Below, one piece after another: positions 25,910-35,467 of a stretch of DNA of 64,000 bases. Made by a program: the position numbers and the translations under genes. The DNA comes from Bacteroidota bacterium (GTDB taxonomy: Bacteria > Bacteroidota > Bacteroidia > UKL13-3), in assembly GCA_027491085.1 (NCBI GenBank), contig JAIXWW010000013.1, forward strand, positions 1-64,000, given 5' to 3'. The notes beneath the pieces were generated by a model. That model had not been told where the DNA came from and ran no database searches. It was given only the letters and a program-made list of their open reading frames with translations. Position 1 is the stretch's first letter. Each line of letters starts with the position of its first letter.

Positions 25910-28900
25910 TTATTCACGAATTAATGTGATACTTCCATGTAAAGTTCTTTCGGGTTCCGTACTGTTAAATTTGTATTTAAAGGTATAGTAATAAACACCG
26001 TCAGGATTAGGATATCCATCATTATCTGTTTTTCCATTCCAATTAATGCCATCATTTCCTTTACCATCTTTAGTTCCTTCAAAAACTTTACCTCCCCAGC
26101 GGTTAAATATTTTTAAATTGTACTCAAATTCTCCGAAAATATCTATATCAAAAGCATCGTTTATGCCATCGTTATTGGGTGTAAACACATTTGGAACATT
26201 TATTAAACGTGCTACTGGCAATATTACTTTACATGCTGTATCGTAACAATCGCCAGCATTTTTTACTACTAAACAAATTTTAAAACTATCGTTTAAGTTT
26301 TTATAATCATGACTTGGGTTTTGAATGTTTGAACTGTTTTCAGTTCCTGAATTTGGCTGGCCAAAATTCCAACTATAACTTATTGCATTAGTTGATTTAT
26401 TAGTAAATGAATACAATGGTGATTTGGTGTCATCAATGTCAAAGTCTGCTTTAATATTACTAACATAAATAGTGTGATAGCCTGTATCCAGACATGAAAT
26501 TTTAACAGACGTACTTGGAATCATGGTTATGATAAAGTTTCCTGTATCTTTAATACTATGAGTGAATACTGTATCAGTTTTTGGTTTTAGTGGTGCAGTA
26601 AATCCATCACTTACCTGCCATAAAAATTGATTATAAATGGTATCCGCCCTTGCTATTATTGAGAAATTTTGGTTTGGACAAACAGTATCAGGCCCAATTA
26701 AATTTACTAAAGGTTTGTCGTAAACGGTTACATATACAGGTTTTTGACTTGGATTTAATGTATCAGGGTAAACCGATGTGCAATAAACAGTTTGTCCGGT
26801 AACTTCATTTACCAGTGAGTCTGTTCCTAATAATAAAATCCTATATCTACCTGCTTTAACCAAAGAAAAATCCGTTGCTGTGTCTTTATCGGTTGAGATA
26901 ATGAAATTTAATGGACCGTTTACTGTCCATTGCCAACTTTTAATTTGTTTTCCTGTGGTATTATTTAGTTTTAGTTTAACAGGGGCGCATCCTAATGTAT
27001 CTCCACTAGAAAAAAGATATTTAGGTTTGGGTCCTTTAATAAATAAAGGTAAAAGCACAGTATCGGTGCATCCAGCAGTAGTTTTTACTATATGTGTAAC
27101 CAAAAAGGAATCGTTGCTAGTATAGTCATGCAGAGGATCTTTTAATAATGATTTGGCTTTTAAATCCCCAAAGTCCCAACTCCAGGAAATGATATTATCG
27201 TAGCTAGTATTCCCATATAATGCTGATGAGTCAATAACTTTTGAATTGTCTTTGAATGGAATAATTTTAGGAGCACAAATTAGATTGGCACTTATAGGTA
27301 AAATATTAGCTTTTACATCTACTATTTTTATTGTTTGCCTGGCTATCATAGTATCTCTGCATCCGAGACTATCTTGAATTGCAATTTTTACTAAAAAATT
27401 GCCCGGTCTACTGAATTTATATTTTGGTGAACTACCTCCTGCTACAAATACATTCGTATCTCCAAAGTTCCACCACAACTTTTCTTTATTGGCAATTGCT
27501 CTCGCGGGTTGTTTCCAGTAATTGGTAGTTTTGGAATAATAATCTACTATCTCTAAAAATTGAATTGAATCTTTAAAACAACCTATTGGTTTAGGTATTG
27601 CTAAATCCTTGTAAAAACCAAGGTAAATTATGGTGTCGTAAACTTGGCTACAACCTTTGGTATTGGTTAATGTAACACGTACAGTTTTAATCCCCATGGA
27701 GTTAAAGTACCCCACTTTTTGGTTAATAACAGAATCAGTTAAAGCTAAGTTTTGAACACTATCTGTGCCATTAAAACTTATCCGTGCCGTAACTATGCTA
27801 TCTTGTATGGAGTCAATTAAATTAACGGTAACTTTATAAGGAGGGCATTTTCCCTCAACCGTTGCTTTAAACTGAGGTTTTATTTTGAGTAGTTGAAACA
27901 TATTGTGATACCAAGCTGTATCGTAACAAGTGCCATTTTTTATGATTAAGCCAACTGTAACCCATCCATTAGGATCTGCGGTATTTGAATACCTTGTAAT
28001 GTGAAAATTTTCTTTAGGATATACAGAGTCCCATCTGTTTTTTCCTGCAGCCGAATCTAGGTTAATCCATACTCTTTCTCTGCCGCAATCGGGTAAGGTT
28101 TCTTCGTATTGAAATACAAAGGTGCTTGAAAAACAATTTTGTGGTGGTCCTGCTTTACCAGGAGGAATGGTATAATAGTATAATCCTCTGCGGGTTGGTA
28201 AATTAGGTTTTGCGTTGGGGCTACTTAATATTACCAATGAAGAATCAAGGTCACTACAATTTTTTATAGGGTCGGTAATTAATAGTTTTACATTATAACA
28301 ATCTGGTTTTGTTGGATTGTATTTGTGTTTGATATTAGTGCTATCTTTACTATACCTGCAATTTACACCTACATTAATTCCGTTTTTAGTATCAGTGGTA
28401 CAAGGAGGTGCAAAACCATCACCAAAGTCCCAAAGCCAATCGGTTACATTTTTATAAAAGCATGAAATTTCGGGAGGAGGAACTCTAAAAAAAACAGTAT
28501 CGTTTGGATTACATTGGTTTTCGTTTATTGGCCTAACAGTATCGTTAGCTAAAATGGTATTAGGGCCAAAAACTTCAACTAAAGTATCTGCTTTAATATT
28601 ACAACCTCCTGCGCTGGCATACATATTTACTTTGTACCAACCACAATTAAATTTTTTATTGGTTAATTGAACATATGCTGAATTGTAAATTGTGTCAAAT
28701 ATTTTGCCTTTATCATCGTAAATAGACCAATATATATTTGCACCTGATGAGCCTGGAACTGAAAAAGAGTAATCTTGTTTACTAAAGCATTTATCTACAT
28801 TGGTAATGGTAATTTTGTCATCTAATTTTAGGTTTTGAGCTCCATTAACCAACACAAAAGTATCTTTACAATCATTTAAATCGGTAATAATTAAGCGTGG

Positions 28901-29695
28901 CGAAAAAAAGCCTCCAATTGTGTAATTATGTACAAAATTATTCCATTTGGTGCTTGACGAATCGATGGTACCATCACCAAAATCCCAAATAAATTTCTTC
29001 ACTTTTGATTGGGCTAAAATGGAAGTATTTAAAAAAGTTACAGGAGTGGTGTTACATTTTACATTGTATTGGGTTACAAAACTAATGGCATCTGATTTGG
29101 GTAAAATAACAATGGCATTGTTTTTTTCAAGTCGTGTTAAACAGCCATTGGCATCGGTAACCTCAAGTACGAGCGAGTTAGTACTACCAGCGCTGTTTGT
29201 ATAGGTATTACAAAAGTTTTTATTACTTATTGGACTTACATCAAAACCACCATCTCCCCATAAAAAAGTACGAATATTCAATGGACTTCCGCTTGGTCCT
29301 GGTTTTGATAAATCATTTACACAAACACTATTGCCTTTAAAACATTGGCGTGTAGCAGTAGTTATTACAAAATCGGCAATAGGCAGTGCCACTACTTGAA
29401 TATTGCTTCCATTTACCACGCACTGTGAATTATTGGTAAAAGTAATTTTTAGTGTTGGGGTAAAGTTACCTGTATTAGGGTAGTTATAGGTAGGACTAGC
29501 TTGATTATTGGTAACACCATTCCCAAAATTCCATTCATAAATGCTAGGAGTTAAGCCTGGAGTAAAAGTTGCGCTAAAATTTATGGCATTGCCAAGGCAT
29601 ACTAAATTTGAATTGACAATAATAGTACAAGTTTGAGCCGAAATTTTTAATGTTGCTAGCAACACTAAAAGTATTAAGTAAATTTTTTTAACCAT
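25910..29695 (-). CDS. PKD-repeat surface protein with gliding-type C-terminal domain
   Basis: A 1261-residue secreted protein. A signal peptide (MVKKIYLILLVLLATLKISAQ) leads into an array of PKD or PKD-like beta domains, each marked by a W-x-FGD/G motif: WNFGNG near 55, WDFGDG near 237 and 422, WNFGD near 744, WDFGD near 839, WNFGQ near 1110, each closed by a YxxxGxF or CxD turn. The last 90 residues, from VPNVFTPNNDGINDAFDI near 1170 with FNRWGGKVFEG and DGVYYYTFKY, are the gliding-associated CHU C-terminal domain, a type B signal for the type IX secretion system. It is thus predicted to be exported through T9SS and placed at the cell surface. Rich in Cys for its class. Ligand unknown; adhesion is a common role for relatives. 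Confidence 0.93.
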   Translation of the reverse strand: MVKKIYLILLVLLATLKISAQTCTIIVNSNLVCLGNAINFSATFTPGLTPSIYEWNFGNGVTNNQASPTYNYPNTGNFTPTLKITFTNNSQCVVNGSNIQVVALPIADFVITTATRQCFKGNSVCVNDLSKPGPSGSPLNIRTFLWGDGGFDVSPISNKNFCNTYTNSAGSTNSLVLEVTDANGCLTRLEKNNAIVILPKSDAISFVTQYNVKCNTTPVTFLNTSILAQSKVKKFIWDFGDGTIDSSSTKWNNFVHNYTIGGFFSPRLIITDLNDCKDTFVLVNGAQNLKLDDKITITNVDKCFSKQDYSFSVPGSSGANIYWSIYDDKGKIFDTIYNSAYVQLTNKKFNCGWYKVNMYASAGGCNIKADTLVEVFGPNTILANDTVRPINENQCNPNDTVFFRVPPPEISCFYKNVTDWLWDFGDGFAPPCTTDTKNGINVGVNCRYSKDSTNIKHKYNPTKPDCYNVKLLITDPIKNCSDLDSSLVILSSPNAKPNLPTRRGLYYYTIPPGKAGPPQNCFSSTFVFQYEETLPDCGRERVWINLDSAAGKNRWDSVYPKENFHITRYSNTADPNGWVTVGLIIKNGTCYDTAWYHNMFQLLKIKPQFKATVEGKCPPYKVTVNLIDSIQDSIVTARISFNGTDSVQNLALTDSVINQKVGYFNSMGIKTVRVTLTNTKGCSQVYDTIIYLGFYKDLAIPKPIGCFKDSIQFLEIVDYYSKTTNYWKQPARAIANKEKLWWNFGDTNVFVAGGSSPKYKFSRPGNFLVKIAIQDSLGCRDTMIARQTIKIVDVKANILPISANLICAPKIIPFKDNSKVIDSSALYGNTSYDNIISWSWDFGDLKAKSLLKDPLHDYTSNDSFLVTHIVKTTAGCTDTVLLPLFIKGPKPKYLFSSGDTLGCAPVKLKLNNTTGKQIKSWQWTVNGPLNFIISTDKDTATDFSLVKAGRYRILLLGTDSLVNEVTGQTVYCTSVYPDTLNPSQKPVYVTVYDKPLVNLIGPDTVCPNQNFSIIARADTIYNQFLWQVSDGFTAPLKPKTDTVFTHSIKDTGNFIITMIPSTSVKISCLDTGYHTIYVSNIKADFDIDDTKSPLYSFTNKSTNAISYSWNFGQPNSGTENSSNIQNPSHDYKNLNDSFKICLVVKNAGDCYDTACKVILPVARLINVPNVFTPNNDGINDAFDIDIFGEFEYNLKIFNRWGGKVFEGTKDGKGNDGINWNGKTDNDGYPNPDGVYYYTFKYKFNSTEPERTLHGSITLIRE

Positions 29696-29826
29696 ATTTA
29701 TATCCTAACTATTTGGTGAAACCTTTTGGGGGAACAACAATTTTAAACGAATATAATAAAGTTTAGTTTACTCCAATTAAAAGTAAATTTTTTTATTGTA
29801 AAGTTTTATAGGATGAGTGCAGTTTT

Positions 29827-30119
29827 CCTTTTTATCTGTTTTACCTTTGTCTTGTCTTGAACTTTGACAAAGGCGTTCCCGCGCGGACTATACTTTGTCA
29901 AAGTTTTTTTACTTTGACAAAGTTTTAAATCTGAACCAAAAGTAATTCCTTTTTAACTGTCTTTATCTTTGTCAAAGTCTTGAACTTTGACAAAGGCGTT
30001 CCCGCGCGGGCTATACTTTGTCAAAGTTTTAAATCTGAAACCAAAAGTAGTTCCTTTTATCTGTCTTTATCTTTGTCAAAGTCTTGAACTTTGACAAAAC
30101 CTTTCCCGCACGGGTTTTA
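29827..30119. repeat. Array of CTTTGTCAAAG palindrome repeats
   Basis: Three direct copies (29827, about 29948, about 30053, the last partial) of a roughly 105-123-base unit. Each holds an inverted repeat with arms CTTTGTCAAAG and CTTTGACAAAG around TCTTGAA, then GGCGTTCCCGCGCGG, then ACTTTGTCAAAGTTTTAAAT and CTGAAACCAAAAGTAGTTCC. The first copy has an additional CTTTGTCAAAG-T7-ACTTTGACAAAG pair. The array lies between the 3' end of the XRE gene and the start of the PKD gene; it could form several hairpins in RNA on either strand. Confidence 0.85.
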
Positions 30120-30124
30120 GAGGG

Positions 30125-30493
30125 TTACTTCTTCCTAGTTTTAGGTTTCGCTTCTTCCAGTTTTTGAACAGTAGCTTTTAAATTATGAACCTCTTGGGTT
30201 ACTTCCTTAATCATTTTTACCAATTCTTCAAAATCGCTTTTGGTAGCAAAACCATATTGACTTTGTGGTTCTTCCGAAATTTTTGGTGCTTTTGAATCCG
30301 TGAAAAATGCTGTTATGTCAACTTCTAGTATTTTAGCAATAGCTTGAAGCCTTTTTGCAGACGGATCTGTTACTCCTGTTTCAATTTTATTGTATGCACT
30401 TCTTGACAAACCAAGTTCAAAAGCTAAATTTTCTTGACTTAAGTCTTTTGCCTCTCTCAGCTTACGTATTCTATAACTAATTGTGTTTTTCAC
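30125..30493 (-). CDS. XRE-family HTH regulator with coiled-coil tail
   Basis: A 122-residue DNA-binding protein. Residues 6-62 are a Cro/C1-type helix-turn-helix (RIRKLREAKDLSQENLAFELGLSRSAYNKIETGVTDPSAKRLQAIAKILEVDITAFF). After a short linker the end (about 82-122) is a heptad-rich helix (FEELVKMIKEVTQEVHNLKATVQKLEE) that suggests a dimer, with a basic tail. It is divergent from the Type ISP gene with 135 bases between starts, the classic place for a controller of restriction gene expression, but it is longer than usual C proteins (about 80-100) and no C-box was identified. A general regulator remains possible. Confidence 0.88.
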   Translation of the reverse strand: MKNTISYRIRKLREAKDLSQENLAFELGLSRSAYNKIETGVTDPSAKRLQAIAKILEVDITAFFTDSKAPKISEEPQSQYGFATKSDFEELVKMIKEVTQEVHNLKATVQKLEEAKPKTRKK

Positions 30494-30628
30494 AAAGCGA
30501 ATGTCATAAGTGGAAATCTAATTGATGTCTTGTTTTGAGGTCATATAGTTAATATAAATATAATATGTTTCGTTAAACGCTACATAATTATTATTCTTGC
30601 GCGCTAAAAGAACAAATATTATTCATTT

Positions 30629-33600
30629 ATGGCAGGCGCATTCAATACTATTCTAAACAAATACCGTAAAATATCATTTTCAGAAAGAGATAAGGGTGAC
30701 CGCTTTGAACGCTTAATACAAGCGTATTTATTGACAGACCCGAAATATGCATATCAATTTAAAAAAGTATGGTTGTGGAATGAATTTCCAGCCAAAGCAG
30801 ATTTAGGTCATTTTGATACTGGTATTGATTTAGTGGCTTTAACCTATGATAATGAGTATTGGGCTATTCAATGTAAATGTTATCAAGACACAGCAACCAT
30901 TGATAAACCAGCCGTAGATAGTTTTCTTTCTACATCAAGCAGAGAATTTAAAGATGAAAGTTTAAGGACGACAAGTTTTGCTCAACGACTTTGGATTTCA
31001 ACCACCAACAAATGGGGACCAAATGCTTATGAAGCAATTAAAAATCAAAACCCACCTGTTACCAGAATAAATTTAACCGATTTAATGGATGCTTCCGTTG
31101 ATTGGGCGAAATTGGAACAAGGTATTCATGGAGAAAAAGGACGAGCAGAAAAGAAAAAACTTTATCCTCATGTTCTTGAAGTTCGTGATAAAGTTTTTGA
31201 ATATTTTAAAGATAATGAAAGAGGGCGTTTAATTATGGCTTGTGGTACTGGCAAAACCATGACCTCATTAAAAATTGCCGAGAAACAAACCGAAAATAAA
31301 GGAACGATACTTTTTCTTGTTCCTTCAATTGCACTTATTGGGCAAACATTAAAAGAATGGTCATCACAAGCAGATGAACCCATTAACCCAATTTGTATTT
31401 GCTCCGACCCTGAAATAACAAGAAACAGAACTAAAGACGACCAAGATTTAACGAGCACAATTGATTTGGCTTGGCCTGCTTCAACGGATTCTAATTACAT
31501 CTTAAAACAATTCCAACATTATAAAAATGCAAACAATGGAATGACAGTAGTTTTTTCTACCTATCAATCCATTGAAGTAATTGCCAAAGCACAAAAAGTA
31601 TTAATCAAAAACGGATTCCCTGAATTTGATTTAATTATTTGCGATGAAGCACATCGAACAACTGGATATACTGAGCCGGGCATGGAAGATTCAGCTTTTG
31701 TGAAAGTACACGATGTCGATTTTATTCAAGCCAAAAAGCGATTGTACATGACAGCCACACCAAGGTTGTATGATGTAGAAGCCCAATCCAAAGCAGCCAA
31801 GAATGAGGTGCCGCTTTGGTCAATGGACAATGAAGCCTATTTTGGTAAAGAAATTCATCGCATAGGTTTTGGTGAGGCGGTCGAAAGAGGTTTGCTAACC
31901 GACTACAAGGTTATTATTCTTACGTTGAATGATAAGGATGTACCAACCGCTGTACAAAAAATGATTACTAATGGTGAAGCTGAAATTAAAACGGACGACC
32001 TTACCAAACTGATTGGAACTGTCAATGCATTATCAAAACAATTTCTTGGCAACGAATCAATTAAAGTTGAAGGCGATGAAAGTCCAATGAAACGTGCCGT
32101 TGCCTTTTGCGGAAGTATAGCCAATTCTACCAACATCGCAGCGAGTTACAATCTTGCTTCTGAAAATTATTTGGAATCGCTTCCCGAAGAAAAGAAAAAG
32201 AACATGGTTACTGTACAAGCCATGCACATGGACGGTACAATGGCTGCTCCGCAACGTGACCAAATGCTTAGTTGGTTAAAGGAAGAAACTCCGGGCAATG
32301 AATGTAGAATTATTACAAACGTTCGAGTATTAAGTGAAGGTGTTGATGTGCCTTCTTTGGATTCCGTACTTTTTCTTTCTGCTCGAAATTCGCAGGTTGA
32401 TGTTGTGCAGTCTGTTGGACGTGTAATGCGTAAATCAGAAGGCAAGAAATACGGATACATTATTATTCCTGTGGTTGTTCCTGCTGATGTAGAACCTGAA
32501 CATGCTTTAGATGACAACGAACGTTACAAAGTAGTTTGGACAGTATTGAACGCTTTGCGTGCACATGACGACCGTTTTAATGCTACTGTAAATAAAATTG
32601 AACTCAACAAGAAACGACCAAATCAAATTATAGTTGGCGGTTCTGAATACGGTTTTGATGGAGATGGAAACCCGATAGAAAAAAGTCGTGACGGTTACGA
32701 AGGCAATGACCCAAGCAAAGAAATTGGACGACAAATAGCCATGCAATTTGAGCAATTGCAAGATGTGGTTTTTGCTCGTATGGTAGAAAAGGTTGGTGAC
32801 CGTAGGTATTGGGAACAATGGGCTCGTGATGTGGCAAAAATTGCCGAACGACAAATTGAACGCATCAAATACTTGATTAACGAAAAGAAAGACCAACGAG
32901 AAGCTTTCGATAAATTCCTTAGTGGTTTACAAAAGAATATCAACCCCAGTATAAATGAAGAACAAGCGATCGAAATGTTGGCTCAACACATCATTACCCA
33001 ACCAATTTTTGACGCATTATTTGAGGGTTACTCATTTGTAAAATCCAATGCGGTTTCTATGGCCATGCAAGGCATGATAGAATCGTTAGAAGAAGGAAGC
33101 AACCTTGCCGAACAAGATGAAACCCTACAAAAGTTTTATGATTCTGTTCGTACCCGTGCACAAGGCATCGACAATTCCGAAGGTAAACAACGCATCATCA
33201 TTGAATTGTACGACAAGTTTTTCAAAACCGCTTTCCCAAAAATGGTAGAGAAGCTGGGAATTGTTTATACACCTGTGGAAGTCGTTGATTTTATCATTCA
33301 TTCTGTAAACGATATTCTGAAAATAGAATTTGACCGTACTATTTCTGATGAAAATATCCATATCCTTGACCCTTTTACAGGAACAGGGACTTTTATGGTT
33401 CGTTTGCTGCAAAGCGGATTGATTGATGTTAAAGATTTAGAACGAAAGTACAAAGATGAATTACACGCCAACGAAATTGTATTGCTGGCTTATTACATAG
33501 CTGCCATTAACATTGAAAATGCTTACCATGATGCTACACCTGACCCAGATGATGGCGTAGGCAAAGCGAATTACACATCATTTGATGGCATAGTTTTAAC

Positions 33601-35362
33601 CGATACATTTCAACTCAGCGAAACAAGAGAGGGTGAAATTCAATACGAAGAAATGTTGAAGAAAAACTCTGACCGAGTTGAAAAACAAAGAAAAGCGCCA
33701 CTCAGAATTATTATTGGGAATCCACCTTATTCAGCTGGTCAAAAATCAAGAGAAGATAATGCCCAAAATCAACACTATGAAAAATTAGAAAAACGAATTG
33801 AAACAACTTATGCAAAGAATACAGATAGCAAGAACAAGAATAAGCTTTATGATTCATATATAAAGGCATTTCGCTGGAGTACCGATAGATTGGATGAAAA
33901 TGGCGGTATAATTGGTTTTGTCACCAATGGAGGTTGGTTGGATAATAGTGCAATGAGTGGATTTAGATTAACTCTTGAGCAAGAATTTAATAAAATTTAT
34001 GTTCTTAACCTACGTGGAAATGCTTTGTCCGCAGGTGAATACAGGCGAAAGGAAGGTGGTAACGTTTTCGGAGAAGGAACAAAGACACCAGTTACAATAA
34101 TATTTTTATTAAAAAATAAGGTAAAAGAAAAATGCAAAATTTACTACTATGACATTGGTGATTATTTATCTAAAAAGGATAAACTGAAAAAAATTAATGA
34201 ATTTAAAGTTTTGACTCAACTCGAATTTAGTGAATTAGTCCCTAACGACTCCGGTGATTGGATTAATCAAAGAAGTGATGGTTTTAATGGGCTAATTGAA
34301 TTTGATAGTGCTGTAAATGGTTTTTTTAAACTTAAATCAATTGGGATTCAAACGATATCTGCCGATGTATATCAATTTAAGAAACAAAATAAAGTTAATG
34401 AATACGTTGGTTTTTATAGGCCTTTTTTCAAACAATATTTCTTGAACAATTCGGATACTATATACAGGCCAGGTAAGTGGGATATTTTAGCCAAAGGGAG
34501 TAATAAATTTATTTGTATAACAGGTAAGAGTGGAGCTACTGATTTTTCAGCACTAATTTCTGACAGTTATTCTGATTATCAATTTCAGAAAAATGGGCAA
34601 ATTTTCCCATTGTATTTTTTTGAAGAAAATAATACAAAACAAAAAGGTTTGTTTGATGGAGATGAAAGTCAGAAATATGTTCGCAGAGATGCTATTAGTG
34701 ATTTTATATTGGAAAGAGCCAAAACACAATATGGCAAAATAGTAACTAAGGAAGATATTTTTTACTACGCGTATGGTTTTTTGCATAGCAAAGAATACAG
34801 AGAAACCTTTGCCAACGATTTAAAGAAAATGTTGCCACGTTTGCCATTGGTAGAAACTGTAACAGACTTTTGGGCATTCAGCAAAGTAGGCAGAAAATTA
34901 GCCGAACTACATTTGAATTACGAAACCGTTGCTCCTTCAACTGATGTAACCGTATCAGGCGATGATGGAAAGACTTACGCGGTAGATAAAATGCGTTTCC
35001 CAAAGAAAGACCAAAAAGAAACCATTCATTATAACAGCAAAATAACCATTAGCAATATTCCCTCAAAGGCTTATGAATATGTTGTCAATGGTAAATCAGC
35101 CATTGACTGGATAATGGAACGCTATGCAGTTACAACTCACAAAGAAAGCGGTATTATAAACGACCCGAATGATTGGGCAATAGAGGTTGGCAATCCACGT
35201 TATATTTTAGATTTACTTTTAAGCATCATAAATGTAAGTGTGCAGACCGTTGACATTATAAACAGCTTGCCTAAAGTAGATTTTGAAACGAATAATGAAG
35301 CTGAAGTTATAAAAATGTATCCAAGCCAAGAAATGAAAATTGCAGCAGAGCCGGAAGGTTAA
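30629..35362 (+). CDS. Type ISP single-chain restriction-modification enzyme
   Basis: A 1577-residue enzyme that methylates and cuts DNA with one polypeptide, about the size of LlaGI/LlaBIII. Domain order: an Mrr-like PD-(D/E)xK nuclease at 1-130 (GID at 65-67, QCK at 81-83); an SF2 motor with Walker A ACGTGKT near 206, DEAH near 337 and QSVGRVMR near 594; a coupler; an N6-adenine methyltransferase with DPFTGTGTF (motif I, near 913) and NPPY (motif IV, near 1030); and a C-terminal target-recognition region from about 1080. All catalytic residues are present, so it should be active. Rows around 34381 and 34561 are only about 23-27% GC against 37-38% in rows at 33181 and 34801, which points to an exchanged recognition domain. 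Confidence 0.95.
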   Translation: MAGAFNTILNKYRKISFSERDKGDRFERLIQAYLLTDPKYAYQFKKVWLWNEFPAKADLGHFDTGIDLVALTYDNEYWAIQCKCYQDTATIDKPAVDSFLSTSSREFKDESLRTTSFAQRLWISTTNKWGPNAYEAIKNQNPPVTRINLTDLMDASVDWAKLEQGIHGEKGRAEKKKLYPHVLEVRDKVFEYFKDNERGRLIMACGTGKTMTSLKIAEKQTENKGTILFLVPSIALIGQTLKEWSSQADEPINPICICSDPEITRNRTKDDQDLTSTIDLAWPASTDSNYILKQFQHYKNANNGMTVVFSTYQSIEVIAKAQKVLIKNGFPEFDLIICDEAHRTTGYTEPGMEDSAFVKVHDVDFIQAKKRLYMTATPRLYDVEAQSKAAKNEVPLWSMDNEAYFGKEIHRIGFGEAVERGLLTDYKVIILTLNDKDVPTAVQKMITNGEAEIKTDDLTKLIGTVNALSKQFLGNESIKVEGDESPMKRAVAFCGSIANSTNIAASYNLASENYLESLPEEKKKNMVTVQAMHMDGTMAAPQRDQMLSWLKEETPGNECRIITNVRVLSEGVDVPSLDSVLFLSARNSQVDVVQSVGRVMRKSEGKKYGYIIIPVVVPADVEPEHALDDNERYKVVWTVLNALRAHDDRFNATVNKIELNKKRPNQIIVGGSEYGFDGDGNPIEKSRDGYEGNDPSKEIGRQIAMQFEQLQDVVFARMVEKVGDRRYWEQWARDVAKIAERQIERIKYLINEKKDQREAFDKFLSGLQKNINPSINEEQAIEMLAQHIITQPIFDALFEGYSFVKSNAVSMAMQGMIESLEEGSNLAEQDETLQKFYDSVRTRAQGIDNSEGKQRIIIELYDKFFKTAFPKMVEKLGIVYTPVEVVDFIIHSVNDILKIEFDRTISDENIHILDPFTGTGTFMVRLLQSGLIDVKDLERKYKDELHANEIVLLAYYIAAINIENAYHDATPDPDDGVGKANYTSFDGIVLTDTFQLSETREGEIQYEEMLKKNSDRVEKQRKAPLRIIIGNPPYSAGQKSREDNAQNQHYEKLEKRIETTYAKNTDSKNKNKLYDSYIKAFRWSTDRLDENGGIIGFVTNGGWLDNSAMSGFRLTLEQEFNKIYVLNLRGNALSAGEYRRKEGGNVFGEGTKTPVTIIFLLKNKVKEKCKIYYYDIGDYLSKKDKLKKINEFKVLTQLEFSELVPNDSGDWINQRSDGFNGLIEFDSAVNGFFKLKSIGIQTISADVYQFKKQNKVNEYVGFYRPFFKQYFLNNSDTIYRPGKWDILAKGSNKFICITGKSGATDFSALISDSYSDYQFQKNGQIFPLYFFEENNTKQKGLFDGDESQKYVRRDAISDFILERAKTQYGKIVTKEDIFYYAYGFLHSKEYRETFANDLKKMLPRLPLVETVTDFWAFSKVGRKLAELHLNYETVAPSTDVTVSGDDGKTYAVDKMRFPKKDQKETIHYNSKITISNIPSKAYEYVVNGKSAIDWIMERYAVTTHKESGIINDPNDWAIEVGNPRYILDLLLSIINVSVQTVDIINSLPKVDFETNNEAEVIKMYPSQEMKIAAEPEG

Positions 35363-35423
35363 AAATGTTTTGTTTGATTTTGGATAGGATTAATGTAAGG
35401 TAAAACCTAAACTATTTCACTTC

Positions 35424-35455
35424 AAACGTGACAGATTTCAAAACCTGTCACGTTT
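35424..35455. terminator. Hairpin between convergent genes (palindromic element)
   Basis: AAACGTGACAG and CTGTCACGTTT form a perfect 11-bp stem around ATTTCAAAAC. It lies between the 3' ends of the Type ISP gene and the DUF4340 gene. Position suits a bidirectional terminator, though no strong T tract follows on either strand; the shape resembles dispersed palindromes of Bacteroidota. Confidence 0.6.
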
Positions 35456-35467
35456 AGCTGATTACCT

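Noticed and set aside
29827..30119. CRISPR-like array
   Set aside because: Only three copies with spacing 123 and 104, the whole unit is repeated rather than short repeats with unique spacers, and no cas genes are near.
31168..34786. Minus-strand frames inside the Type ISP gene
   Set aside because: Shadows of a continuous 1577-residue frame whose motifs are all on the plus strand.
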